NCBI RefSeq assembly: GCF_004360155.1
Contig: NZ_SAIS01000012.1
Location: 62,001 to 126,000 of the forward strand
Source of the DNA: Paraglaciecola marina
Lineage (GTDB): Bacteria; Pseudomonadota; Gammaproteobacteria; Enterobacterales; Alteromonadaceae
Length of the DNA: 64,000 nucleotides
Reading direction: 5' to 3'
In this document: positions 34,794-44,454 of the stretch, piece after piece
Position numbering within the stretch: the first letter of the stretch is position 1
Layout of the letters: every line of letters begins with the position of its first letter
Notes under the pieces: generated by a model
The model's database searches: none
Seen by the model: only the letters and a program-made list of their open reading frames with translations
Told to the model about the DNA's origin: nothing
Position numbers and translations under genes: made by a program

Positions 34794-37136
34794 TTGAAAA
34801 CTATCAATAAATATTTTCGTCCCTCTTTAATAAGTGTATCTATCGCCACTTTATTCGCTGCTAATCCTGCTTTATCTCAAGAGTCTGACACAACACAATC
34901 CGCTGAAGCTGAAGAAAAAATTCAAGTAGTTGGGCGTCGAATTTCTGAAACAGAAATAGCCATAGGTACAGGTGAAGTAACCAACACCTTAGCCGTGACC
35001 CGTGACGCTTTGTTATCAGCCCCCGCGGGGATTTCTGGATTAAAAATGTTAGAAAGTTTACCCGGCTTCAATGTTCAAACAGATGGGGCTTTAGGTTTGT
35101 ACGAATTCGGCAACTCAGTGAATGTACGAGCCTTTAATTTAAGTCAAATAGGGTTTGTATTAAACGGAGTGCCGATGGGCCGTTCTGACGCATTTGGTGG
35201 TAGCCCAATCTTCAGATATGTTGACAACGAAAATCTCGCATCTGTGGTTGCCTCTCCTGGTGCTGGTGATGTTTCAGCACCTAGCTATTCATCATTAGGG
35301 CCAATTGCGTCTTATTATTCGGTAGATCCATCAGATAAAATGGGCGGCCTAGTATCTATGACCATAGGCGACGACAATTTGCAGCGCTCCTTTGTAAAAC
35401 TTGAAACCGGTGATATTAACGGTTTCAAAGCTTTTATAAGCCGTTCAAAAACTGATAGTGACCTATGGCGTGGCCCAGGCACAATAGACAGAGAGCATAT
35501 CGAAGGAAAAGCCATCTATACCTTTGATCAAGGCACAACTTTAGAATTTAGTTATGTAGCCAATGACTTCTTTGATTATGATTCTCCATCAGGTACGGCC
35601 GCAACCTTCGAGGCAGATTATTACTACAGCTATTCAGATTCCATTCCTGAAGGCTGCATCTCTGCTGATCCTGGCGTATACGACTTTAACCAAGACGGCA
35701 CCATAGACGACTCTGACTTTACACCCGTGTTTACCGGTAGCAACTGCACAAGTTATTACGAAGACCGCATAAACGTGCGGGATGACAAGTTGTATTCTCT
35801 GCAATTGAATACCTATTTAACCGATAACTTAATGTTCACCGGAACGGCCTATCTTGAAGACAAAGATGGCTATGGTGTATCACCAGATTCTTATAGCAAT
35901 ACATTGGGTATTTACACAGACCAAGCCGCTGCTGGATTAGATGTAGTGCACCCTAGAGGCGTACAATACGGTTTGTCTTCTGTTGGTGGCGAGCGTAAAG
36001 GCTTTGTAGCCGACTTTAGTTTAGAGTTTGAAAACAACCATATTGAATTTGGAGCATGGCTTGAAGAAGATACCTACAACCGTACTCAACAGCGCCTCAA
36101 TAAAACAGCAGGTAGCGCTGATGGTGACGTAATATGGGATGAAGTAGCTTACTACAGACGCGACTACACTTCAGTAAGAGACACCACCCAACTATACATT
36201 AAAGACACCATCAGCCTGATGGATGATGATTTGAAACTAGAAGTAGGTCTTAAATCTTTAAGTGTTGATTATTCACTAGATGGCTATCGTGATTACAACG
36301 ATTATGAAATTGATGGCGAGGCGGGTTATGGGCCACAGTCAGTGGGTGGCGAATTCAGTAACCACTTTTTACCTTCGATTGGAGCCGTTTATGCTCTTAA
36401 TAATAACGACCAATTATTTGCGTCATACTCAAGGAACTTTGCCCTACCAAGTGGCACAGACGATATTTATGATAACGCTATCAGCTTTGAAGCTGACACT
36501 CCTGAAGGTGAAGAAGCCGATAACTTTGAACTAGGCTATCGTACCAATCAAGAAAGCTTTAACGCTGCACTTGCATTATTCTACACTCGATTCGACAACC
36601 GACTATTTGCTAGTAACGTCATCAATCCTGCAACGGGACAACCTGAAGGTTTTTATATCAATGGCGGAGCTTCAGAAGCATACGGATTTGAATTAAGTGG
36701 TGTATATCAACCAGAAGCATTTGATAAAGAACTTTACTTCAACGCTAACATTTCTTATAAAAATGCCACCTTAGTTGACGGTTTTGGTAGTAACCCAGCA
36801 GGCAGTAGATTAGCAGACAGCCCAGAATGGTTAGTTACAGCCGGTATTACGTATGAACCCACAGAGTGGATTGTTGCGAATGTTTCAGCCAAATATACTG
36901 GCAGTCGTTATACGGACTATGCTGAAACATATTCAATGGAAAGCTTCACCTTAGTTAGTGCTTATTTAGACTTAGGAGGTATAAATCCTTTCGGTATGCC
37001 AGAAAACGTTAGCTTACGCTTCAATGTTGATAACCTTTTTGATGAAGAAGTATTGTCCTTCGCTTTCATAGGCTCTGCATTTTATCGACCGCTGAACCCA
37101 CGTAACTTCCAAGCGTCATTAACGGTAGCCTTCTAA
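34794..37136 (+). CDS. TonB-dependent outer-membrane receptor with TTG start
   Basis: 780 residues. The start is TTG at 34794 with AGGAG seven bases upstream; the protein then begins MKTINKYFRPSL as a normal signal peptide ending LSQES. TonB-box-like EEKIQVVGRR, plug region GISGLKMLESLPGFNVQTDG, VNVRAFNLSQIGFVLNGVP and a barrel closing with LTVAF. Substrate is unknown, but the gene is followed after 4 bases by a membrane dipeptidase, suggesting a peptide or dipeptide-like ligand. Confidence 0.88.
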   Translation: MKTINKYFRPSLISVSIATLFAANPALSQESDTTQSAEAEEKIQVVGRRISETEIAIGTGEVTNTLAVTRDALLSAPAGISGLKMLESLPGFNVQTDGALGLYEFGNSVNVRAFNLSQIGFVLNGVPMGRSDAFGGSPIFRYVDNENLASVVASPGAGDVSAPSYSSLGPIASYYSVDPSDKMGGLVSMTIGDDNLQRSFVKLETGDINGFKAFISRSKTDSDLWRGPGTIDREHIEGKAIYTFDQGTTLEFSYVANDFFDYDSPSGTAATFEADYYYSYSDSIPEGCISADPGVYDFNQDGTIDDSDFTPVFTGSNCTSYYEDRINVRDDKLYSLQLNTYLTDNLMFTGTAYLEDKDGYGVSPDSYSNTLGIYTDQAAAGLDVVHPRGVQYGLSSVGGERKGFVADFSLEFENNHIEFGAWLEEDTYNRTQQRLNKTAGSADGDVIWDEVAYYRRDYTSVRDTTQLYIKDTISLMDDDLKLEVGLKSLSVDYSLDGYRDYNDYEIDGEAGYGPQSVGGEFSNHFLPSIGAVYALNNNDQLFASYSRNFALPSGTDDIYDNAISFEADTPEGEEADNFELGYRTNQESFNAALALFYTRFDNRLFASNVINPATGQPEGFYINGGASEAYGFELSGVYQPEAFDKELYFNANISYKNATLVDGFGSNPAGSRLADSPEWLVTAGITYEPTEWIVANVSAKYTGSRYTDYAETYSMESFTLVSAYLDLGGINPFGMPENVSLRFNVDNLFDEEVLSFAFIGSAFYRPLNPRNFQASLTVAF

Positions 37137-37140
37137 TAAG

Positions 37141-38379
37141 ATGAAAAAAAATATGCTTAAACTGAATAAAAAACTAGTATCTGTCGCTATAGGTTTGCTG
37201 CTTTCGCAAACCGCTTGCGCTAGCCCTACTTCCTTAGAAGATGCAACAGCTATACAACGTTCTATCGTGACCTTAGATACCCATCTAGATACGCCAGCCC
37301 ATTTAGTACAACCAGGCTTTGATATTCTAGAGCGTCATACTTACGGTCATGATTTTTCACAAGTTGATGTACCAAGAATGCTAGAAGGTGCCTTAGATGG
37401 TGGATTTTGGGTAATTTACTCGCCACAAGGTCCGCTGACTCAGGAAGGGTACGAAGATAGTCGTGATACCGCTATCCTTAGAGCACTTGCAATTCACACT
37501 ATGGTAACAGCTAACCCAGGTGTATTTGAGTTTGCTACAGAACCAGAAGACGCTGCAGCCATAAAAAAAGCCGGTAAACTCATAGTTTACATGAGTATGG
37601 AAAACTCTTACCCACTTGGCACAGATGTAAGTTTACTAGAAACATTCTACAAACTTGGATTAAGAATGGTGGGTCCGGTACATTTTAAAAACAACCAATT
37701 TGGTGACAGCTCTACTGATCCATCTGGCATAAAATGGGGCGGCTTATCACCTTTAGGTGAGGAGCTAGTTGCTGAAGCTAACCGACTAGGTGTTGTTTTA
37801 GACGGCTCTCATGCTCATGATAAAACCACCGAAGACATGATACGTTTATCGAAAACACCGATCATTTTGTCTCATACCGGTAGTAAAGCCATTTATGACC
37901 ACCCCCGTAACGTTGATGATGCTTTACTTAAAAAGCTAGCTGCATCGGGGGGCGTGATCCAAATGAACGCTTACAGTGACTACCTTGCTGATTTACCTAA
38001 AAATCCTGAGCGTGCGGAAGCCTACAAAGGCTTGTTTGCGCTCAGAGCACAAGGCGTAGACATGGATGCACTAATTGAAAAACGTCGCGAGATAGAACAT
38101 GAGCACCCAGCAGTAAAAGCCACATTTGAAGTGTATATGAAACACTTTTTACACGCTTTAAAAGTGGTAGGGCCAAAACATGTGGGTATAGGTGCCGACT
38201 GGGATGGCGGCGGCGGTGTCAAAGATATGATGGATGTAGTTAACCTACCTAGGATAACCCAACGTCTACTCGATGAAGGCTACACTAAGGCAGACTTAGA
38301 AGACATTTGGGCTAATAATGCCCTTAGAGTTTTACAGGCTGCCAAAGACTATTCTGAAAGTTTAAAAACAGCAAAGTAG
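37141..38379 (+). CDS. M19 family membrane dipeptidase, exported
   Basis: 412 residues with a hydrophobic signal (KLVSVAIGLLLSQTACA). Zinc ligands expected of renal dipeptidases are seen: DTHLDTPAHL (H and D), MSMENSYPL (E), LDGSHAHD (H) and ILSHTGSKAI (H), with GIGADWDGGGG near the end. The family hydrolyses dipeptides including those with D-residues. It is co-transcribed with the TonB receptor upstream and followed by a terminator. Whether it is lipid-anchored is unclear, as QTAC is a poor lipobox. Confidence 0.87.
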   Translation: MKKNMLKLNKKLVSVAIGLLLSQTACASPTSLEDATAIQRSIVTLDTHLDTPAHLVQPGFDILERHTYGHDFSQVDVPRMLEGALDGGFWVIYSPQGPLTQEGYEDSRDTAILRALAIHTMVTANPGVFEFATEPEDAAAIKKAGKLIVYMSMENSYPLGTDVSLLETFYKLGLRMVGPVHFKNNQFGDSSTDPSGIKWGGLSPLGEELVAEANRLGVVLDGSHAHDKTTEDMIRLSKTPIILSHTGSKAIYDHPRNVDDALLKKLAASGGVIQMNAYSDYLADLPKNPERAEAYKGLFALRAQGVDMDALIEKRREIEHEHPAVKATFEVYMKHFLHALKVVGPKHVGIGADWDGGGGVKDMMDVVNLPRITQRLLDEGYTKADLEDIWANNALRVLQAAKDYSESLKTAK

Positions 38380-38403
38380 TCAATAACAAAGTCTAAAGTA
38401 TAC

Positions 38404-38437
38404 AAGGGGAGTACACGTTAGTACTTCCCTTTTTTTG
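38404..38437 (+). terminator. Rho-independent terminator after the dipeptidase gene
   Basis: AAGGGGAGTAC (38404-38414) and GTACTTCCCTT (38421-38431) pair with one G.T wobble around a 6-base loop, followed by a run of T to 38437. It also abuts the stop of the convergent LuxR gene. Confidence 0.85.
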
Positions 38438-38438
38438 G

Positions 38439-39248
38439 CTAATCAACACACCTTAACTGATTCAAAAAATACGAAAACAATTCTGAGTTAGAACGTAATT
38501 TCAATTTGGCATAGAGTTTAGCCCTATGAACCCTCTCAGTACCTGGCGAAATATGTAAATTGTCTGCAGCAGACTGAGAAGAATGACCTGTAATCACCAG
38601 TTTCGCTATTTGACGCTCTCTGGCTGTCAATAATTCAGGTTCAAAATGGTTAAGTAAATAATTCACTCTTTCTGACACCATTGAAGAAAGTGGCACCACA
38701 TTTTTCCCTTGTTGCTGCTCTGCGAACTGCCAATGCTTTGTTACAAGAGCAATCAGCACCGAACTTACAGTTTGTAAAGATAGAAGTTCGGCTTCAGTAA
38801 AAACAGAACTAGGACAATGCCTGCCAATACTAAATTGAATAAAGCCTAAATCACCACAATTAACAAAGAAGTAAGCGAGATCTTCAATGCCACTTTCTTG
38901 GTAATAAGCTGCATACATTTGAGATTGTTTGAACCCTTCGGGCATCAACTCGCTCCATGCATAAAGACCACCCTCTAAATCATTCATAAACCCTTGATAT
39001 GCTGGGCTGGCCACATATGCGCCATCTAAAAAGCGCGCATAAAAAATCTTATCTTCGAGCTCTGTTAAATTTGAAAACAATAACTCTGGGGCTTTATGTT
39101 TGTTGTAACAAATCGCTGAGCTACTGCCAAAACAAATAACTGCCGATAGAGCATCAACCAAGACATTAAAAAAGTGGTTAGTGCCCAGAGCATTAATCAA
39201 CTCAGTTTGTGTTTCGGTACTTAGAAAGTCATTATGGCTACTTTGCAT
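38439..39248 (-). CDS. LuxR-family transcriptional regulator
   Basis: 269 residues. The C-terminal LuxR helix-turn-helix is clear (LTARERQIAKLVITGHSSQS, then LHISPGTERVHRAKLYAKLKL). The N-terminal ~190 residues match no receiver domain; they may sense a ligand (GAF/autoinducer-like). It follows the LysR gene by 12 bases on the same strand, so both regulators are likely one operon and probably control the flanking receptor loci. Confidence 0.83.
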   Translation of the reverse strand: MQSSHNDFLSTETQTELINALGTNHFFNVLVDALSAVICFGSSSAICYNKHKAPELLFSNLTELEDKIFYARFLDGAYVASPAYQGFMNDLEGGLYAWSELMPEGFKQSQMYAAYYQESGIEDLAYFFVNCGDLGFIQFSIGRHCPSSVFTEAELLSLQTVSSVLIALVTKHWQFAEQQQGKNVVPLSSMVSERVNYLLNHFEPELLTARERQIAKLVITGHSSQSAADNLHISPGTERVHRAKLYAKLKLRSNSELFSYFLNQLRCVD

Positions 39249-39260
39249 TATGCATTCCCA

Positions 39261-40166
39261 TCACATGTCATCTTTGTGAGTTAGTAGCCACTTTCTAAAC
39301 TGACGAATAGCATAATCATCTTGGCGCTCACTGTCATAAAGTATATGAAAGCGTTGCGTCGGCTTGAAGCTCTCTTCGCAGGCTACAATTAACTCCCCTT
39401 CAATAATGGCATCACGGACTAAATACTCTGGCAGTATCGACACCCCAATATTATTTTTCACTGCTTGCAACAAATAGATAAAGTAGTCGAAGTATTGGCC
39501 ACCTATCATAGAAATTTCTTTTTCAGTCATACCTGCTTTTAAGAACCATTCATCGGTTGTGGACATGGCATTACTTTGATGAATAAAATCAAAATTGGCC
39601 ACTTCTCGCATGGTTTTAACGGGCTTTCTACCTCGTAAATATTTTGGAGTACATACTGCAAAATACGTATCGTGTCGCAGTGGTTCAGCATAATAGTGAG
39701 GCCAATCACCATCCCCCCAAAGTATCGCAAAATCACAACGGCGAGTATTACGGGCAACCGACTCAAAGTCGGTACCTAAATCAATTTCAATATCTGGGTA
39801 ATTGGTATAAAACTCGTTTAGCTTGGGCATTAGCCAAGCAATGGCGAAGGTCGGCTCAGTCACCACTTTCAACTTAACTGTTTTGGTATACTCTGTATTT
39901 GAGGATATTTTTTGAGTCACAGCATTTAAACTGTTTAACATTTTGTGGACTTCTTCAGCATACTGCTCACCCACTGGCGTCAAAGTGAGTTGATTATCTT
40001 GCCTGTAAAACAATTCACGGCCAATCAGCTTTTCTAAATTCTTAACTTGACGACTCACCGCACTTTGGGTGAGGTGCAAAGCATTACCTGCATAGGTCAT
40101 ATTCAAATGATGAGCTACGGCATCAAAACACTGCAATGAAATAATTGTAGGGAGTTTTCCTCTCAC
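39261..40166 (-). CDS. LysR-family transcriptional regulator
   Basis: 301 residues, standard length. N-terminal winged helix: ISLQCFDAVAHHLNMTYAG, LTQSAVSRQVKNLEKLIGREL; C-terminal effector domain with PEIEID-like region. The wording resembles the GcvA/AmpR subgroup. It is divergent from the TonB receptor at 40371, the usual arrangement for a LysR regulator and its target, and co-directional with the LuxR gene. Confidence 0.9.
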   Translation of the reverse strand: MRGKLPTIISLQCFDAVAHHLNMTYAGNALHLTQSAVSRQVKNLEKLIGRELFYRQDNQLTLTPVGEQYAEEVHKMLNSLNAVTQKISSNTEYTKTVKLKVVTEPTFAIAWLMPKLNEFYTNYPDIEIDLGTDFESVARNTRRCDFAILWGDGDWPHYYAEPLRHDTYFAVCTPKYLRGRKPVKTMREVANFDFIHQSNAMSTTDEWFLKAGMTEKEISMIGGQYFDYFIYLLQAVKNNIGVSILPEYLVRDAIIEGELIVACEESFKPTQRFHILYDSERQDDYAIRQFRKWLLTHKDDM

Positions 40167-40224
40167 TTACACCACCTTTATCTTATTCAAGTTTAACGCC
40201 CTAAGCTTATCTATATCATTATTG

Positions 40225-40237
40225 AATGGTATCCATT
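40225..40237. promoter_or_regulatory. Possible LysR operator between lysR and TonB receptor
   Basis: AATGGTATCCATT is a 5-base inverted repeat around TAT, in the divergent promoter region of the LysR and TonB receptor genes. Related half words (GCCATTCC, ATGCCATC) follow at 40241-40265. The T-N11-A spacing is compatible with LysR sites, but this is only suggestive. Confidence 0.4.
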
Positions 40238-40370
40238 GTAGCCATTCCATTTTGTAATGCCATCAGTTGTTTTTGTTGTTTGCCAGTTTTAGAAGCACTT
40301 AATAATATTCATCACAGTTAAATAAAAATAATAAAGTAATTATTACTACTTAGTTCGAGGGAGTATTTAT

Positions 40371-42803
40371 ATGTTTAAACCAAACAAATTAAGCGTGGCA
40401 ATATGTTGTGCTTTTATGGGCTCGCCAGCATTAAGTATGGCGCAAACAGCACCAGAAGACACAAGTCAAAAAAACAAAGATATTGAGACAATATCTGTTA
40501 CCGCAACTCGTCGTGAGACTACTATTCAAGAAGTACCTTATAGTATTTCAGCCTACGGTGGTGAAGCCTTAGAAAATGCTGGCATTACCGATTTTTCTAG
40601 CATTGCCCGCTCCATCCCTGGTTTAACCTTGACCGATGTGGGCCGTGGCAAAAACGGAATCTCTTCTGGCATCATTATGCGTGGTCTTAACCTAACAGGC
40701 GGAGCCCAAGAAGATTTCGCCATGACAACCGACCCAGTTGTTTCAATTTATTTAGGTGAAACCCCTTTATTTGCCAACCTTGAACTCCGTGATATGAATC
40801 GTGTGGAAGTATTAAAAGGTCCACAGTCAACCTTGTATGGTTCGGGCTCTTTAGGCGGCACGATTCGCTATATTCCCAATAAACCAGAATTCGATGAAGT
40901 ATCAGGAAAAGCCCAAGCTAAATTATCCTCTACAGATGGTGCGGGTGATTTAAACCATGATGTGGAGTTCACTTTAAACGTACCATTAAGTGACACCTTC
41001 GCCATTCGTGGTGTCGTTACTCAATTAGCAAACGGAGGCTATATTGACAGCGATTATATCGCTGGACTTGATGCAAATAATCAGCCTACAGGTGAGTATT
41101 TCACAGCAAAAGATATCAACGACGAAGACGTTACAATGGCTCGTTTATCTGCCCGCTGGTTACCCACAGATAAAACTGAGGTACTCCTCACTTACAACAT
41201 GCAAAAAGATGATGTGCAAGGTTCTTCAGCAAGCTCTGAAGGGTTAGATGGATATCAGTCTGCTGCAAAAATCATAGAGCAGTTTGAACGTGAAACCAGC
41301 ATCACCTCTCTGGTTATTGAACATGAATTAGGCTTTGCAGATTTTACATCTTCCACCTCTATTACTAGCAACGAAGCCGAAAGCGCTTATGATCAAAGTT
41401 ACAACTATGGTCACTCAACCTGGTGGGGACCTTATTATGTTTCTTACTATGGATACACAGGTGGTACTTCACCGGCAGCAGAAGTCATAGTGGGAGAAAA
41501 AACCTACAAAACCGATACTATTACCCAAGAGTTCCGTTTAGCAGGATCCGCTGATGATAGTGTGGACTGGTTATTAGGTGTGTATTACAACTCGGTAGAT
41601 TTTGAAGCAGACGCTTACGACTATGTTTATGGCCTAGATGCAGCATTTAACATTACTAACCCAGTAGGCACAGACGTTGGTTACGGTAATATCCAAGAAA
41701 CTGAGTTTGAAGACTACGCTATATTTGGTGAAGTGACTTACTACCCAACTGATGAATTAAGCATAACGGCTGGGCTTCGTTACTTCGAACAAAACTTTTA
41801 TGCCAAACAAGAAGTATTGCTTCCCGCTTGTGAAGAATTCTGGAATACCACGCTAGGCTTCTTCTCATGTGGAGATACTGAAAACTCGGGCATTGACCCT
41901 AGAGGTTACGCAGCGGGTGAAGATGAAAAAGATTTCAGTGATCTACTTTACCGCTTAAACATAGCGTACGACATTGACCTAGATACCAAGGTTTATCTAA
42001 ATATTTCTCAAGGTTTCCGCCATGGTGGAGCAAACGGCTTACCTACCACTGGGATATTTGCTGAGGGTGAAGAATACTTATTTTTTGAACCAGATAAATC
42101 AACCAACTATGAAGTGGGTGTAAAAGGTAACATGTTTGACAGTAACCTTTACTACAGTGCTACCGCTTACTACATAGACTGGGAAGATCCAATATTATTA
42201 GTACAATCGCCAGCCGGTGGTTTCCCTGCCATGATCAATGCCCAAAGTGCAGTATCTAAAGGGATTGAAGTCGAATTAAATGCAAGTTTAACCGAGAATT
42301 TAAAACTGAACTTTGGTTACACCTATACCAATGCCGAGCTAACTGAAGATTTTGTTGCGCCAGATGGCAGTTTTGGTGCTGCAGACGGTGAGTCTTTACC
42401 AGGCATACCTGAGTCTACCTTAGTCAGCTCATTGATATTTACCCAAGAGCTAGGTGATGGTGAGTTAACCGCTCAAATTGGCGTATCTTTTAAAGATGAA
42501 TTCACAACCGGTTATGCCGAACCTTCTATCTTCTACGAAACAGGATATGATGAAATTCCCTCATCAACCTTGTGGAATGCTAGCGTTAGATACGACATAG
42601 ACCAATGGTCTGTTGCCTTATTTGCTGAAAACCTATTGAACGCTGATGATGCAACCGCGTCTGATGGTGATGGCAAATACATCATAAATGAGGCAGCTGG
42701 TGAAGTAAAAGCTGGTGAGCAATACGATATTGCACAGTTAGGTGACCAATTATACCGCGTGCGCCCACGTACTGTGGGTGTATCTGTTAGTTATAAGTTC
42801 TGA
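40371..42803 (+). CDS. TonB-dependent outer-membrane receptor
   Basis: 810 residues with signal peptide ending SMAQTA. TonB box DIETISVTATRRE; plug SIARSIPGLTLTDVGRGKNG and VEVLKGPQSTLYGSGSLGGTIRY; barrel ends VSVSYKF. The VTATRRE and IQEVPYS text is typical of the large receptor group of Alteromonadales and sphingomonads that take up complex organic ligands. It opens the long plus-strand array that runs to the ferredoxin gene, so it likely imports the compound degraded by that array. Confidence 0.9.
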   Translation: MFKPNKLSVAICCAFMGSPALSMAQTAPEDTSQKNKDIETISVTATRRETTIQEVPYSISAYGGEALENAGITDFSSIARSIPGLTLTDVGRGKNGISSGIIMRGLNLTGGAQEDFAMTTDPVVSIYLGETPLFANLELRDMNRVEVLKGPQSTLYGSGSLGGTIRYIPNKPEFDEVSGKAQAKLSSTDGAGDLNHDVEFTLNVPLSDTFAIRGVVTQLANGGYIDSDYIAGLDANNQPTGEYFTAKDINDEDVTMARLSARWLPTDKTEVLLTYNMQKDDVQGSSASSEGLDGYQSAAKIIEQFERETSITSLVIEHELGFADFTSSTSITSNEAESAYDQSYNYGHSTWWGPYYVSYYGYTGGTSPAAEVIVGEKTYKTDTITQEFRLAGSADDSVDWLLGVYYNSVDFEADAYDYVYGLDAAFNITNPVGTDVGYGNIQETEFEDYAIFGEVTYYPTDELSITAGLRYFEQNFYAKQEVLLPACEEFWNTTLGFFSCGDTENSGIDPRGYAAGEDEKDFSDLLYRLNIAYDIDLDTKVYLNISQGFRHGGANGLPTTGIFAEGEEYLFFEPDKSTNYEVGVKGNMFDSNLYYSATAYYIDWEDPILLVQSPAGGFPAMINAQSAVSKGIEVELNASLTENLKLNFGYTYTNAELTEDFVAPDGSFGAADGESLPGIPESTLVSSLIFTQELGDGELTAQIGVSFKDEFTTGYAEPSIFYETGYDEIPSSTLWNASVRYDIDQWSVALFAENLLNADDATASDGDGKYIINEAAGEVKAGEQYDIAQLGDQLYRVRPRTVGVSVSYKF

Positions 42804-42846
42804 CACAATAACGGCTAGTCCTTAACTAATAATAAGAGCGGAAATT

Positions 42847-44454
42847 TTGGATCAGTCTAACGACCATTACCACCAGCTTATTCAGGCAAGTCTGGCCGCA
42901 AGCGACATTGATCGCGCGGCCAAACTTTGTACTGAAGCACTCAAAACAGATGCCACTAATGGGCAGCTCTGGCAAGACTTGTCAGAAATTAGTCTTCGCT
43001 TGGGGCAAACCAAAATGACAATCAATTGCTCCTTAAAAGCAATTGATTGTGATCCCCAAAATGTGTGGCATGTTTTTCATCTAGCTGGGTGTTACTTGCA
43101 ATTTCAAACCTTTTCTGCAGCAACCAAAGCCCTAGACAAGGCTGCCTCATTATTAAATAGCAACAACAGCGCTCAAGAGTGGGATAAGCTCGGCGAACTG
43201 CGCTACATGGCCAATCAAATTGATTTAGCAATCAGCGCCCATACCCAAGCTTTAGTAGTGGAACCAAATAGCAAGCGAAGCCGCAATCAACTAGCGGCCT
43301 TACTGCGCTTTAAAGGTAAACTTGCTGAAGCCGAAGTGCTGTACACAGACGTCATTAAATTAGAGCCTGATAATTATCAAGCTTGCTATAACTTGTCTCA
43401 ATTACGCCGCTTCAAGAAAGCGGATGATATTGTTCCTTTGCTCACCCGTTGCAGCCAACTGTTACCCGCTGAGCACCATGGCCATATTATGCTCCATTAC
43501 GCTTATGGCAAAGTCTTTGAAGATTTAGGTGACTACTCTAAAGCGTTTCGGCACTTAAGCTTAGGGGCTGAATTAAAACGGCAACAAAGGCCTTATAATA
43601 TCGAGCAAGATTTAAGCTTAATGAAAACCCTTGTTTCATTTTCTGAAACTCTCAAAACCCAAATAGCGGCTGCAGCTCAAAATGCCCCCCAGACACCAAT
43701 ATTTGTGGTGGGTTTACCCAGAACAGGAACAACCCTAGTAGAGCGTATTATTGCTAGCCATCCAAATGTGGTTAGTGGTGGCGAACTAAATGCCTTACCT
43801 ATGGCCTTGCTTGAGGCCGGAGGTAAACCTATCGCCGCTGGTTTAGAAGGCGTAGACCAAGACTTAGTCAAAAAAGTCACGCCTACAACCTTAAATAATA
43901 TGGCAACACGTTACCTGCAACTTGCTAATAATTATGTGCAAGGAGCAAGCTTTTTTGTAGATAAGCTTCCCTATAACTTTTTATATTGCGGCCTTATCTT
44001 ACAAGCCATGCCTAACGCTAAAATAATACATGTAAACCGTAACCCTTTTGATGCAGCGTTGAGCAACTTCAAAATGCTATTTGATAGAGGTTACGAGTAT
44101 TCATATTCCCTTGAAGATACAGCAGATTTTATCTCTGGTTATCAAAATATGATGCAGCAGTGGAAAATACAGTTTCCCTCAAAAATACACACCATAGACT
44201 ACGAACAATTAGTTAACTCCCAAAAGACTGAAACCCGTAAATTGCTGGAGTTTTGTGAGTTAGATTGGGCACCAGAGTGTCTTAACTTCCATCAAAACAC
44301 TAGTGCTAGCCAAACCGCTAGTGCAAGCCAAGTGCGAGAGCCTATTTACAGTCGCTCAGTAGGTCTATGGCGTCAATTTCAAACACAACTTCCCCCCTTG
44401 CTTGATGCATTTGCGAAACATGGCATCCAACCAAAGGATACTAAGGAACAATAA
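42847..44454 (+). CDS. TPR-sulfotransferase fusion protein
   Basis: 535 residues; start TTG at 42847 (no ATG before codon 58). Residues ~10-270 contain TPR repeats (AKLCTEALKTDATNGQLWQD, AISAHTQALVVEPNSKRSR, AEVLYTDVIKLEPDNYQAC); ~275-520 is a PAPS-dependent sulfotransferase with the 5'-phosphosulfate loop VVGLPRTGTTLVERI and the later VNRNPFDAALSNF. No signal peptide, so it acts in the cytoplasm. Such fusions commonly lie beside TonB receptors in Alteromonadales; the acceptor is unknown. Ends one base into the next gene's ATG. Confidence 0.85.
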   Translation: MDQSNDHYHQLIQASLAASDIDRAAKLCTEALKTDATNGQLWQDLSEISLRLGQTKMTINCSLKAIDCDPQNVWHVFHLAGCYLQFQTFSAATKALDKAASLLNSNNSAQEWDKLGELRYMANQIDLAISAHTQALVVEPNSKRSRNQLAALLRFKGKLAEAEVLYTDVIKLEPDNYQACYNLSQLRRFKKADDIVPLLTRCSQLLPAEHHGHIMLHYAYGKVFEDLGDYSKAFRHLSLGAELKRQQRPYNIEQDLSLMKTLVSFSETLKTQIAAAAQNAPQTPIFVVGLPRTGTTLVERIIASHPNVVSGGELNALPMALLEAGGKPIAAGLEGVDQDLVKKVTPTTLNNMATRYLQLANNYVQGASFFVDKLPYNFLYCGLILQAMPNAKIIHVNRNPFDAALSNFKMLFDRGYEYSYSLEDTADFISGYQNMMQQWKIQFPSKIHTIDYEQLVNSQKTETRKLLEFCELDWAPECLNFHQNTSASQTASASQVREPIYSRSVGLWRQFQTQLPPLLDAFAKHGIQPKDTKEQ